Assembly (NCBI RefSeq): GCF_021018895.1
Contig: NC_079379.1
Location: forward strand, 24,343,276-24,407,275
Length of the DNA: 64,000 bases
Direction of reading: 5' to 3'
Source of the DNA: Seriola aureovittata
Lineage: Eukaryota; Chordata; Actinopteri; Carangiformes; Carangidae
Shown here: positions 1 through 11,719 of the stretch, in pieces
Layout: each line of letters begins with the position of its first letter
How positions within the stretch are numbered: position 1 is the stretch's first letter
The notes under the pieces: generated by a model
Database searches by the model: none
The model's input: the letters and a program-made list of their open reading frames with translations, nothing else
Told to the model about the DNA's origin: nothing
Program-made: the position numbers and the translations under genes

Positions 1-119
1 AAAACAAAAATGAACTTTGACACTGAGAACAAATTGTAAATCCATCAGAAAAATATCCTCTCATTATTATTCACTGAATAAGTTTTATCTTGGGCCCCCC
101 GGTGGGTGGGAACCACTGC
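1..119 (-). mobile_element. Terminal fragment of a hAT-like non-autonomous DNA transposon
   Basis: Read on the minus strand, the fragment begins with CAGTGGTTCCC (108-118), a terminal-repeat sequence typical of hAT/Charlie-type elements. The same start occurs on the plus strand at 53439. The rest is AT-rich and runs off the left edge of the window. Family assignment rests on the terminus only. Confidence 0.45.
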
Positions 120-525
120 TCTAATATAACGTTCAAAATGGGCATTTGACATTAAAATAGTGGAACTCTAAACCTGACATGTTTACAGGATTAAGAAACT
201 AAACAATGATCCAAAAAAAAAAGATTAACAAGAGGAAAAAGGGAAAGTGTGGGCCACTGTTGGCCCTCAGGAAGGGCCTTCTGCACACCTGTCCTCTGGG
301 TGACCCCTCCTCTAGGGCCGCAAGACTTATTGGAGTAATCAGCCCCTGTCAGCACCTTGGTTATGTTGCATGGACTCAATCCAATAAATGTGAATGGGAC
401 GTGTAATAGCACCTGATGAAAAGTAAGTTTGTTTGCGCTGAAAGGGAGAGTCCCTCTGAGTTTCTCTGTTGGCCTGTGTTTTGCTTTTCTCCCCACAGCC
501 CTGTGTTTGTATCAGGATGGAGAAA

Positions 526-598
<73 letters not shown>

Positions 599-1004
599 GG
601 AGTCAGGGGAGGACAACCCCATCTCTACAGTCGTAAATCTTTATGGTTTGAAACTTAAAGAATAAAGCGTAGTAATAAGATCCAGACAGATGTAAAACTG
701 TATAAAGAGGGTTGTTGGAGGAGAAATGAAATCCAGTCCCGTGCTGACAAAGTTGCTGATGTAAGTCGGTTTGTCCGGTAAGCTGTTTTCCTCTGCTCCC
801 ACCATCAGGACAACGTTTCCCCTGGAAGAACAAAAGATATCGAATGTAAAGACATGAAGTAAACAGAGCGAGTTCACACTATCCAAAGGTTCGGACCGTA
901 TATATTTGGACAAAATGCTTCATCTGTACAGAGAATAATTAAATCAGACAGACAGATTAGCATGAAGAGGTTTATTCTATAGGCAGAGAGGGGCCGGAGT
1001 CACA
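120..1004. repeat. Intergenic stretch with a long (CA)n microsatellite at 528-597
   Basis: A nearly perfect CA dinucleotide run of about 70 bases occupies 528-597. The flanking sequence shows no reading frame, splice structure or RNA gene that I can support; short frames crossing the CA run are simple-sequence artefacts. Confidence 0.8.
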
Positions 1005-1090
1005 TTCAGTAAGGACTCGAGGATGAACTGATTAGGTCAAAGGTCACTGTGACCTCACAAAACACGTTTATGGCCACAACGTCATATGCT
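1005..1090 (+). repeat. Dispersed DR1/ERE-bearing repeat, partial copy 1
   Basis: The copy contains the family hallmark 'aggatgaactgatta' followed by AGGTCA-A-AGGTCA (1034-1046) and 'tgtgacctcacaaaacac'. The second half-site also forms AGGTCA-CTG-TGACCT (1041-1055), a perfect inverted repeat with a 3-base spacer. Other copies are near 5645, 10125, 25498, 45375 and 49545. It is a widespread anonymous teleost repeat and I do not know its formal name. Confidence 0.75.
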
Positions 1091-1102
1091 AATTATAATT
1101 AT

Positions 1103-1557
1103 TTTGAAGTGTTGATCCATAAGAAGATATAAAAACCATCTCAGTGTAGTTTTACATCTCCTCTCTCAGGCTTCTCTCTGCAGCTCTAGTAACAACAGGT
1201 CGGTGAGCCAATCAGAAGAGAGGAGGCTCTGAGCCTCTCTTCTGATTGGCTGACTGTTTTCTGAGTGATCAAATAAAAAATAAAGCAGATTTCAGGTAAA
1301 AACACTCAGAGAAACCAAATCCTTCAAGGTTTGGATGGTATGTTCAGGTGGGCGGGGCTTGGTGACTGCTTTGTTGTGACATCACAAAGTTCCAGAAGTC
1401 CTGACGGCTGGTTTTAAGGCTCAGTTTCTGAATACAGGCTGTGTGCATTTCTCTGTGGACTGAGGCTTTGATACTTTCACAGTATTAATATAGAAGCTAG
1501 AGCTGATCTATAATCACACTACACATGGACACAGACCTTTACACTGGAGGAGATTTA
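1103..1557 (+). mobile_element. TTAA-type MITE family, copy A (left end lost)
   Basis: This is one of five copies of an element of about 480-510 bp (others at 3322, 23241, 26822 and 30990). The core has an internal hairpin whose arms contain GCCAATCAGAAGAGAGG and its complement, then a GC-box stretch 'gggcggggcttggtgactg', then a right end reading '...acactggagga'. In intact copies both ends are TTAAAGCTCC in inverted orientation. Copy A has no recognisable left terminus and its right terminus is mutated. It encodes no protein. Confidence 0.75.
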
Positions 1558-1744
1558 GATGAAGCCCAGTCTTGATGTGATAACCAGATCTAGTATCTCT
1601 CTGTTGTGTAAGAAATGTTTATTCAGCTGGTTGGGTAATCATCTAACTTCTACTAATTGTTTTGGCTAAATTCTGCTCCTGTTGCTATAGGAACCTTTTT
1701 TTGACATGTTGAGTGTTTGCTATTCAAAGGAAGCATCTGCTGAA

Positions 1745-2465
1745 CCATGCCTCCCAAAAGAAAGAGATCTCAGAAGAGCGAAGCTGATTTGTGTATAAAG
1801 CTGGAGAGAGTTACAGACACAGTTGAGATATTGATCAGTCCAGTGTTTAAATGGAGATGATTTAGTTCTGTGGGGGCGTCCAGCTAAGATGACTCCGAAG
1901 GCAAAACTCGGAGCTGAAAGCGATCACTGGAGCTGGTTAATATCTCAGTTCATACCAAACTCAAATCATGGAGCAAGGAGGAAGCTGCTGCTCTCCAAAA
2001 TAAACTTTACTGCATGTCTGAAGTTCGCTCCCTGATACGCCACAACGCTACTGGGAAAATGTCTTGTGGACTGATAAAACCAAGGTTAAATTGTTTGGGA
2101 ACAGCGCGCAGCACTATGTGCGGTTTAATAAGGGGCACTGCATACATGCGTGAGAGAACATCATCCCCGAAGGTGAAGCAGGGCGCACGGAGCATCTTGA
2201 TCTGGGGCTCTGCTGCCTCCGGGCCCGGGCAGCTCCACATCACCGAGGGGAAAATGAATCCAAGTTTGTCAAGGTCTCTTGCTCAGCAGAAGAAGGGGCG
2301 GTGACCCTCAAACGTCGAAGTGAATCCACCACAGAATGATGAAGAAATCCCAGTCAGAAGAACCCTGATTTCAACCCAGCAGAGATGCAGTGACGGCAGG
2401 AGAGGCGAAGCAGCTCCGTAAAGACGAATCGACCGAAATCAAATAAATCCAAGGATTATAATTGT
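1745..2465 (+). pseudogene. Decayed Tc1/mariner-type transposase
   Basis: Translating across several frames gives remnants in the order expected of a Tc1-like transposase. These are a helix-turn-helix-like 'GRPAKMTPKAK' near 1880, 'RRKLLLSKINFTACLKFA' near 1980-2030, and 'WTDKTKVKLFG' (the segment around the first catalytic Asp in the family) near 2055-2100. They are followed by 'SILIWGSAASGPGQLH' near 2195-2240 and 'PDFNPAEM' near 2360, which matches the family's conserved DLNP region. Frameshifts and stops break the frame repeatedly, so it is inactive. I saw no terminal repeats for it. It lies between two inverted copies (A and C) of an unrelated MITE family. Confidence 0.7.
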
Positions 2466-3321
2466 TTGTGTTATTAGATGAGGCACACTGTGTTTGTCTG
2501 TGTTTGTGATCAGAGTATTTTAGCACCATTTGATGCAGAAAACCGACGTCATTCCAGAAGGCTCTACGTTGTTAAATCCAGCAGATTTGAGAGACGCCAG
2601 AACGCACGACCACGCCGCCATGTTTACCTTGATCAGACCACGAGCAAATAACACCAGGCTGCTACAGCCGCAGTCCACACACCTCACACTGGTCATTATT
2701 CATTATTCATGTTTTATTCTTCATATTTCTTATAAGAATGTGATTTCATAATTTACAAAATGACAGAGTAGAATTAAGACTGAAAAAGCCGTGAATTTAT
2801 TTAATCATAAATCCTCAGAAATCATAATTCATGTCGTCAAACGGCTTTGATTAAACAACAACACGTTATGGTCTCGTGTATTCACATCGTGCAACATCAA
2901 AACAACAATAAAACGATACGAATATGATTTTGTGGAGAAGCTGATGTGGTGGGTGATATAAGAAATATCCTGGACTACTAATACTACTTGTCTTGTTGCA
3001 GGTGGGACGTAGAAAATGACAAACATCGAGTATAAATTTAAGCCGCCAGCGTGAAATTCACTTTGGCACTTTCTCTCTCCTGTGGCTGTCTCCCGCTCAC
3101 GGACAGCACACTCCCCCGCCCATCCAGAAAACTCTCCTGGGTGTGCACGTGGGGCGTAGGTGAGGCTGTAGTGGCGGGAACTGGAAAGAGCGAAAGAAGT
3201 GAAGTGAAGCGCCAAAGCGAGTTTGTACGACAGTAATTGAAGATGGAAGCGCATGAAACAAAACTGGTTTATGGTTAAATTATTGTTGAATGCACTTAAG
3301 TTACTTGGAGCTCTGTTTTTA
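2466..3321. other. Anonymous intergenic sequence
   Basis: No gene, RNA or named repeat is recognisable. The longest frames (up to about 140 codons on the minus strand, 2829-3254) lack composition bias, domains or splice context. Confidence 0.5.
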
Positions 3322-3799
3322 TTAAAGCTCCTCCAGTGTAAAGGTGTGTGTCCATGTGTAGTGTGATTATAGATCAGCTCTAGCTTCTATATTAATACTG
3401 TGAAAGTATCAAAGCCTCAGTCCACAGAGAAATGCACACAGCCTGTATTCAGAAACTGAGCCTTAAAACCAGCCGTCAGGACTTCTGGAACTTTGTGATG
3501 TCACAACAAAGCAGTCACCAAGCCCCGCCCACCTGGACCCACCATCCAAACCTTGCAGGATTTAGTTTCTCTGAGTGTTTTTACCTGAAATCTGCTTTAT
3601 TTTTATTGGATCACTCAGCCAATCAGAAGAGCGGCTCAGAGCCTCCTCTCTTCTGATTGGCTCACCGACCTGTTGTTACTAGAGCTCCAGAGAGAAGCCT
3701 GAGAGAGGAGATGTAAAACTACACTGAGATGGTTTTTATATCTTCTGATGGATCAACACTTCAAATAAAACACAGAAGAAGAAGAATATTGAGCTTTAA
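3322..3799 (-). mobile_element. TTAA-type MITE family, copy C (near complete)
   Basis: This minus-oriented copy runs from TTAAAGCTCCTCC (3322) to GAGCTTTAA (ending 3799), so both TTAA-containing inverted ends are present. It contains the internal CCAAT hairpin (about 3618-3663) and the 'agccccgccc' stretch near 3520. It faces copy A across about 1.8 kb that contains the Tc1 remnant. Confidence 0.8.
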
Positions 3800-5644
3800 G
3801 GGTCAAATTCAACTTGGTTGAGATGCAAATTTAAAATTGCTCCAATAGAAACCACTATTGAATAAACAGTAAACATTAATCTCAAGGACTAGAATTATTA
3901 TAATGTGTGATTTTATGCATCAAAGGGTGAAATTGCACATTTATGCTATATTTATTTAAGTGCTTTCACAACACCGGTCACCAGACCCTCCCATCTGGAT
4001 CCACCTCACCCGGTCCTTGTGCGCTTAGTGATTAATGCAGTTTATGAGCAGATGAAATCACTTTTCATGCGGCGTCCTGCGATCACACTTTTAAAGACTG
4101 AGGAAGCATCGGGTCTCTACAGTACTGTACGTGTTTGTGGCTGTACGGCGTCTGCGTTTGTTGTGATGTTTTCAGAGTCTTCCTGAGATGTTGGGGGGGT
4201 GGGTGGGGGGGGGGGGGGGGTGCAGCAGAAAAGGAGGCTGAGAGTATTGATTTTCTGGCACCGCCCTGCTCAGATTATGAAATGCCAATACGAGGATTCC
4301 ACCCTGACTCTGTGGTTCATGCCAAGTTCACTTGTCATTTTCTATAATTCTGACAAAATCAAGATGCTTAACCGTGATGTAGTTAGCCATGCTCGGCCGC
4401 CCTAGGGCTTTCTGATTGAATTAGGCGTCTGTGTTCTGCCATTTGGTACCAGCCTGCAGTTTTCCCAACACTTACTGGGGGCAAGTTATTTACTGTTTTG
4501 GGGGATTTTAAAAAAACGAATAAGGCTTCTGTTCATAAATCCAGCAAATTAGGAGTGGCCCATATTTTCTTACAGCTATTTCAACAGTTTCACAACGGTG
4601 GATAGTTCAAAACCTCCCTTTTCCATTTAATATTAATCAATAATTAAAAAAGGATTTCCAAGTTGCTATAGCGACAGAACGTGAAATAAAAGTGGGACAT
4701 TTATAAGAGGTAATAATCAACATTCACATTAACTCCTTTATTTAAATCACATACATCGAAATTAAAAAAAATGGTTAGAAAATCAATAAAATCAACAAAA
4801 ATGGTTCAATATCAAGAAGAAAACATGGTGCATGATGAACGTACCCATATACAGAAACAGTAATATATGACATGGTGAGGGGATATATTATTATCACATG
4901 TATTCATCCTCTGGATATATGGAGATATAAGTTTATAACATAGATGCGACTGTGTGTTAAATATATTCAATTTATATATGAGAGTTTATTTAAACAACTT
5001 GCATATAAAAATTCTACATGTTTCTATATGTTTTTCTTATTAATTTCTCATTAGTTTTAAACATGTGGAGACCCTTCTGTCGTTCCACATATACCGACAT
5101 GTTTGTATTGGTTAGACATACATGTACATGTCAATTCTACTTTCTTCATTTCTTTCATATATCATTTTTACATATGTTTTTATTTTATATGTACATATGA
5201 AATTCAATATTTGTACATACATTACATCTGCATATGTGTATAACAGGTTCAGTACATCTTAACTCTCTCTCACTTCAGCCGTTCAGTCGTTAATCATGTC
5301 GCTCTATAATTAACGTGGCCTTTTCTACAGCGGTCAGAAAAGTGTCACTAACAACGCCGTCGACGGCGGTTGTGTTGTATTCAGGCGTCCGAGTCACAGT
5401 GTGACAGTGAGCGAGCGTGAATGATACCAGGAAACTGAAGCAGCCAAAATGAATTTAACCATCAATTAATTGATTACACTTGTGCTCAGGGGTGGGGCAG
5501 AGGTTTTTAAAAGTGTGTGGGCACTAATGGTCAAAGTCAAAATCAGAGCTGATGCCTGACGTGACTTTCTATCTGAAACAAACAGCAGACGCAGGAACAG
5601 AGATGTTGTAGGAGATTAACATTTTCATGCCGCGGAGACGTTTT
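3800..5644. other. AT-rich anonymous intergenic sequence with a poly-G tract
   Basis: A G-run broken by single Ts occupies 4192-4220. From about 4730 to 5260 the DNA is very AT-rich, with many ATATG/CATATA/ACATGT motifs that look like a degenerate simple repeat. I see no supportable gene. Confidence 0.5.
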
Positions 5645-5830
5645 GTTTTCAGTTTGTCCGTCCGTCAAGTTCTCGTGAGCGCGATATCTCAGGGACGCTG
5701 TGAGGGAACTTCTTCAAATTTGCCACAAACAATCCTTTTGGATTCAAGGATGAACTGATAACAATTTTGTGGTCAAAAGGTCAAAGGTCAAGGCACTGTG
5801 ACCTCCCAAAAAAAAACACATTTATTCACT
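5645..5830 (+). repeat. Dispersed DR1-bearing repeat, copy 2
   Basis: The copy shows the family order: 'gcgatatctcagg', 'ttcaaatttgccacaaac', 'ttcaaggatgaactgat', then AGGTCA-A-AGGTCA and 'tgtgacctc'. The inverted-repeat-3 motif found in other copies is disrupted here. Confidence 0.75.
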
Positions 5831-6418
5831 AATTATGACACAATTTAACTCAAATGTCTTTAAAATAAAATGAAGTGATGACATTTTATATTAAAAAGAA
5901 AAAGGTCAACTTCACTGTGACATCATAATGTTCTGCATAAACACCTCTGGACTCTGAGAAATTAAGACCAACAATCACAAATATATCTTCTTCTGATGAT
6001 CAAAACTTTAAATCAAACACAAGACACGTGTAAAATGTGGGACCTTTCAGTCCAGGAAAGAGCAGAGCAATGATGTCACTCCTCAGCTCTCCCCACTACA
6101 GCGTCACCTCAGCCCTGACCTCTCCCGCCTGTCTTCGTAGTCCCGGCCATGATGAACTGCTTTAGAGGCGGCCGCCGGCGTTTGCAGAGAGGGGGGAACC
6201 TGCCCATCAGTGGGGTTGGGCTTCTTTGTGGCTCGGGGAGAGGGATTACCGTGCGTTCAGGCGGCTTTACACGGTGAGCTGCAGCCCGTCTGATCAGAGA
6301 GGCGCTCGCCCATCTCCCCACCTCGGCCCCCGGAGCCCGTGATTTCACAAGGATTAGAGCGCAAAGTCACCTAATCTCTCCCTCCGCACTCTTCCTATTG
6401 ATGGCCATCTCAAACATG

Positions 6419-6457
<39 letters not shown>

Positions 6458-6534
6458 ATACAGAAACATGGTGAAGAGGAAAGACAATAAAATAAAATAA
6501 TTGTTGGAACCTGAAAACTGAAAGCCTGTGACAT
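5831..6534. repeat. Anonymous sequence with (CA)n at 6420-6451
   Basis: A CA run of about 32 bases is present. The GC-rich 6100-6340 portion gives a short minus-strand frame but no domain or splice context, so I do not call a gene. Confidence 0.5.
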
Positions 6535-6930
6535 TAGGGCTGCACGATATGCAGAAACCAACATTCCTGTATGAGATATTGCGATACACGATATTATTTC
6601 AGTTGGAATTATCGTTTTTGTATTTTTTATTTTCCCTGAAAAAATAAAAAAATAAAAAAATAATCATGATGTGATTTTCGTCGGGTCTTGTACCAAACAA
6701 ACTCGTTTACATTGCTACGTCTGGAGAACATGATGTGTAGGCCGCGGCGTCTCTATGGCAACACAACACTCACGGTTCTCACCAACGACGCACAAATTAT
6801 GACACATTTTACCTTCATCAACAAAATAAAAAATTCAGCTCCTGCGATTTGCATATTGAACTTTTTTTCTTTGCGATTTTCGATTATATTTCGATTGATG
6901 GTGCAGTTTGCTCGTGATGCACCTGCAGCT
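6535..6930 (+). mobile_element. 'GGGCTGCACGATAT' DNA-element family, copy 1
   Basis: The copy starts with TAGGGCTGCACGATATG, the start of a very common teleost non-autonomous element, and shows 'gcgatacacgatatt' and 'ttcgattatatttcgat'. Related sequence recurs at about 22295 and 62864. It is non-coding. Confidence 0.55.
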
Positions 6931-9375
6931 CATAGAGCTATAGATCAATATCTCACTCAGCCCCACGTCTAATAACCTGAACTGTCACTTTCAGAGCCAT
7001 TTAAAAGCTCTTTTTCTGCAGTTGGAGTCATGGCGTCCAAATTACCACGAGATGCAGTTGAAAGCTTCTTAAAGAAAAAAGTTAATAAGTGGATCTTGAG
7101 TAAAGCTTTTTTTCGTCAAACCCGTGTTTTACACTAATTGACCAGGACCGAGCTGCCGTGTTGAGTCATGACTCTCTGTGAGAATCAAAGGGCAGAAGGA
7201 GCAGCCGAAGGTGAGACGATGAGTCAGCGACGTGCACGACTTCACACGAGACCCAAATGAAATGAATCTCAAATCTGGGATTTTAACTTTAAAAGTTTCT
7301 CACATGATTCACTTCAAATGTCACGTCTTCCACGCTGCAGTGTCTCTCTGTTTCCATATTTCCTTCTGCTGCTCGTCTGGCTCTCGGTCACGGCAGCGGC
7401 GCACTTATCAAAGAGCTCCAGATGTCCTTTTCCTCTGATGGGATTTGTAGTCCTTCAAGTGTCTTCTTCACAGGGAGCCCGAACCTCAAACCGGCTCCTT
7501 CCTGTCTCCATGAAGGAGCAGTGTCGGTCACTCCAGATATTTGAGCTAAAGATTTCCAGCGGCCTGAGAGGCTAATCACACCAGGAAGTGGCAAATACAC
7601 AGGAAGTCTGGACTTGAAAGTAAGTGTTCAAGTATCTTGGGCTTCAGGTTGATTTGATGAAATGTTTGACGGGCAGTAATTGCGAGTGTTGCACCAGCTG
7701 TTTTGGTAAAACTCAGAAATCCAGAAGGAACCAGAAGTTAAACCGCTGCTCTGTTGTGTTGTGTTGCGTTGTGCCAGATGAGGTGGTTCGAGAATCCGAT
7801 AAGGATTTCTGTCCATCTCAGTCTCGTCTTTTTTCCCAGGGGGCAAATCCAGACTGGAGCAATTACACCGTCCATCTGGCCTGAGATCCTGCAGGTAAGA
7901 GTCGGGTGGAGGTTGTGCTACCTTTTCTCAGCCACCGCAACCAGGACCTGGACGATGGCCAGAAATGGACGGATGATGCACTGACACGATACTTCATGTT
8001 TCTTCATTCCCTCACTCACCGTCTGGAATCAGAGTCTTCTTTATTGGTATCGATAACACACACTTCCTCTCCTCCGTCTCCTCGCAGTCTTGACCACAGG
8101 CGTTTACACATGTCTCTTTATGGTGCAGCAGTTGTCTTTATTTCGCCAGCGTGTGTCTGAGGTTTATCTCTGTTAAATGCTGGTTATCTGGTTAGCCAGG
8201 TGTGGCGATACCTCACTGACACAGACCCGAGGTGGGGGGTGTGAAGACCGACCGGAATAAGAGAGGGAGAACTCCCACAGAGAATGAAAAGCTTTACAGT
8301 TTATGATGATCGGTCTTCATTTGTTTTCCTCCATGGCTCCGTGACGCTGTCTGCTCCATGGCTCCTGTAGTGACCGGTGTTCCTTTCCTGCCGTCTTAAC
8401 CGGCGCCATCTTGGTTCTTTTACCCGTCTCCTGAAGTGTTGCAGTCGCACCTGCAGAACGTTGAACTGAACACAAAAGCTCCAGATATATATACTATTCC
8501 AGATATATCCAGAATACTATACTAGAATTTCAAGCTTGATACCGATATCCAGGAAAATACTTGAAACCATTTTCGACGCCACGCGGAGAAAAAATTACTT
8601 TAACATTATTTTATTTTTTTCAACAGATGGCTAATGTGGCTATCAGCTAATTGCTAATAGTTAAACGGCTAACGTTAATGTGTGCCGCCGGCCAGGTTCA
8701 TGTTTATGATCTGATGTGATCAACTGTTTAATACTTGCAATGTAGTTGAAACTGGAGCTTAACTGACCTCTGGAAACGCCTTATAACGACCGAGGGGGGC
8801 ATCTTTAAGATGCTTCGCCAAGTTAGTGTCATTGTTGTTTTGTGGCTGGTCGATATCCTTCGCCTTTCTCCTGGTCGTTTGCCTCGTGTGCAGAAAAATT
8901 CCAAACGGCTCTTTTTCTTTTTGCTTTTTTCAATTTCACCTAAAACAGGTTGCGAAGGTCGTTCAGCACTGCAGCCATGTTGATGCGGCTTTATGCTGGA
9001 GACACCAGCTCGGCGTGTGTGGACGTGGACTAGTGTTCATGTGTTCAGCTGCTCGTGAGGGGGAGGGGCTGTGTGCCTGCCTGTCTGCAGGGCTGCTGTA
9101 TGAAGGAGACGCCACCGTTGGTATCGATACTGGTGCAAACGAGCAGCTGATCAGATGCTAATTTTTTTTTAGTACGGATTCTTTTGATAACCCGAGTCCA
9201 GACACCGTGCAGCTGGTCACACGGTCACACCGACAGGTGATCGCTCTGCAGAGTGTGAGGACAGATACAACACCAAACTAAACACACACACATTACCACA
9301 TTAACACAGAGAGAACAAACAAATTGTGTTAGACTGATGATCTCATCTTACAATATGGAGAAGAAATAATCCTAC
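6931..9375. other. Anonymous intergenic sequence
   Basis: No supportable gene is visible. A 'gataccgatat' motif near 8538 and 'ggtatcgatactgg' near 9120 are roughly inverted relative to one another and may mark another element, but I could not define ends. Confidence 0.4.
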
Positions 9376-9379
9376 ACGT

Positions 9380-9427
<48 letters not shown>
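9376..9427. repeat. (CA)n microsatellite
   Basis: A continuous CA dinucleotide run of about 50 bases. Confidence 0.95.
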
Positions 9428-9429
<2 letters not shown>

Positions 9430-10124
9430 CCAGATTTGACTGGAAATGAAAATGATCCATCAGCCGATGTTTTGCAGGAGACAGAGAAGTAAACAATGGA
9501 GGCAGTCACATTAGGACACTTAGACGGAAGTGTAATTACTGCTTCTCCATCGACCCAAATTTCCAGCAGGGGACCCATTGCTGAAGGTAGTTAGGCTGTT
9601 AGGAGTAAATGAGCTCACTTTATTGCCTTCTAGTTTGTAATGAGTCTCTTTTCCATACCTCTGGCCGGCGGTACACATCTTTAACCAATCACAATCAGCG
9701 AGCACAGTCAGTGGTTATTAGCTATTGTCTTGTACAGAGCAGACAATAATGTGCACTTGAGTTGAAATGCCCTGTCATGACCATGGGAGGCTCGTGCTTC
9801 GAACTTACACTGAGCACGGTTCAGTCTGTAACTGTGCAGCTGAGCTCCCACGCAGCAGCAGGGTTCATATATTGTTGTTGTTTATTGATCAGAAATCTGC
9901 TCGATCGGTCGCTTCACGCAAACTTGTGCTGTGGAGAATCAGGGAACCAATATTCTGTTTTAATGAAAGCTCATTAACACATACAGTAACATAAAACACA
10001 TAAATAGACATTGAATAACTTTTACTTTTTAAATTATTTTTAAATACAGCACCCCCCCCCCCTAAAATATTAAAGTGATTTAAGTGTATTTAATGTTTCT
10101 TGTGTCATCTGTCAATTCAACATT
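9428..10124. other. Anonymous intergenic sequence
   Basis: A poly-C run lies near 10053-10062. There is no supportable gene. Confidence 0.4.
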
Positions 10125-10530
10125 AACTCAGTAACGCTGCGACAGACATTCTTCCAATTTGGCTCAAAAATTCACTCAAGGAGGAACTGATTAAGAGTTT
10201 GTGGGTCAAAGGTCAAAGGTCAAGGTTCACGGTTAACCATTTTTGGCCTTGTGAACACAATATCTCCGTAACACCTTGACGGAACTACAGGGCAAAGTGA
10301 TTAGAATTTGGTGGCTAAAGGTCAAAGTTCAAAGGTCAAAGTCACGATGAGCTCACAAAAGATGATTTTGAACTTGTGGACGCAGCATCTCGAGAACTCC
10401 TGAAGGGAATCCCTTACGATTCAGCACAAACATCCACCTGGACTCAAGGATGAACTGATTAGATTTTGGTGGTCAAAGGTGAAATGTCAAAGGTCTGTGT
10501 GACTTCACAAAACACTTTTTTAGCAATAAC
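10125..10530 (+). repeat. DR1-bearing repeat, copy 3: about three tandem units
   Basis: About three tandem degenerate units of roughly 120-130 bp each carry 'caaggaggaactgatta', a cluster of GGTCA half-sites and 'ctcacaaaa'. At 10203-10222 three half-sites run in DR1 spacing (GGGTCA, AGGTCA, AGGTCA, one A between each). At 10319-10338 there is another DR1 triplet (AGGTCA, AGTTCA, AGGTCA). Confidence 0.8.
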
Positions 10531-11719
10531 TAGAAGTAGTCTGAGTGGCGGAGGGATACGACCACGAGGAGCTGATTCCCGTCGATTGTTGAAACGTTAC
10601 TATTAATCAGAGTCGTCTGCTGAGTGAGAAGGAAGGCGACACAGAGAGCTCCCGTTAGGGTCACGGGGTCACGGGGAGCGAGTGAACTGCACGACTGGAA
10701 CTGACTTCCTCTTCTCTTATGAGAGAGTGACTCACCCAAACACAGGCGCACAATCAGTGGAAGGAGTTCACAGTCTGCTGACAGGTCACATGACGTAAAC
10801 ACAAACCACGAGCATGTTGGGAATGAACGGCAGGACTGTCGGAGGTTGTGACTTTTAACCAGACACCTGATGATGATGTCGGTGTTTGTTTGCTGCTCTG
10901 CATGAATGCTGCAGTATTAAACTGTAGGTGAAGACACACACTCAACCCGAACTCTGCATTTTGACTTTGCTCAGTATCTTAATGTCAGACCGCTTCCTGC
11001 TTTTGTGCATCCGTCACTTTATCTTTTCCTGATGGAAAATATGACAAAAAGTGAGAAGAACACTTTTTGTGGAGGCAGCAGATATTATTTTTTAAATAAG
11101 ACACTGGATGTGCTCATTTCACAAACTGGTGGCTGGCAGTTGTTTGTTGAGGTGAGGATATGGTAAAGTATATTTTGTGGTTTAAAGACAATATATTGAC
11201 GGGATGATCGCTGTATTTTCTGTCCTTTAGTTTCGGGTGACTTGTGATTTGTAGAAAAAGACATTCCTGTGTTTTCTGGCTCTCGACGGAGAAGAATAAT
11301 AGAATAATATGAACCTTATAAAACACTTTCTTTTCTCATATTTCTCTTTATAGTTTTAGAGATTAACATTTTTTATTTTTTTTACTTGCTCCATTCACTG
11401 CGGGAAATGTTTTGATTTGCTGGCGCTGATTTGACGGCCAGTTTTTGTTGGGATAATAAAAACCTGCTTCAGATGATCCGCTGATGGATGGTTGAGTTTT
11501 AACTGTGCGGTCGGGACAATATGAATCAGTGCTTTAAATACAACCTGAAAGGAATAAGCTGTTGATCCTCTGCACACTGTACAGTATGTTCTACATAAAT
11601 ACAATATAGACATCTTTAAAGCTTATGTAACAGCGTGCGTTTCATTTTTAATAAGATAAAAAAAAAATAAATATAGGACGGTATTTAAATCCATAAATTC
11701 TCCCTTACAGTTTAGATAT
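10531..11719. other. Anonymous intergenic sequence
   Basis: The sequence is mixed, AT-leaning, with no coding signature, RNA gene or repeat I can name. Confidence 0.4.

Noticed and set aside
528..597. Thr/His- or Val/Cys-repeat proteins across the CA run
   Set aside because: Dinucleotide microsatellite translated in several frames; the same artefact recurs at every CA/GT/CT run in the window.
2829..3254. 141-codon minus-strand frame as a gene
   Set aside because: No domain, no homology I recognise, no splice context, and it lies among dead transposons.
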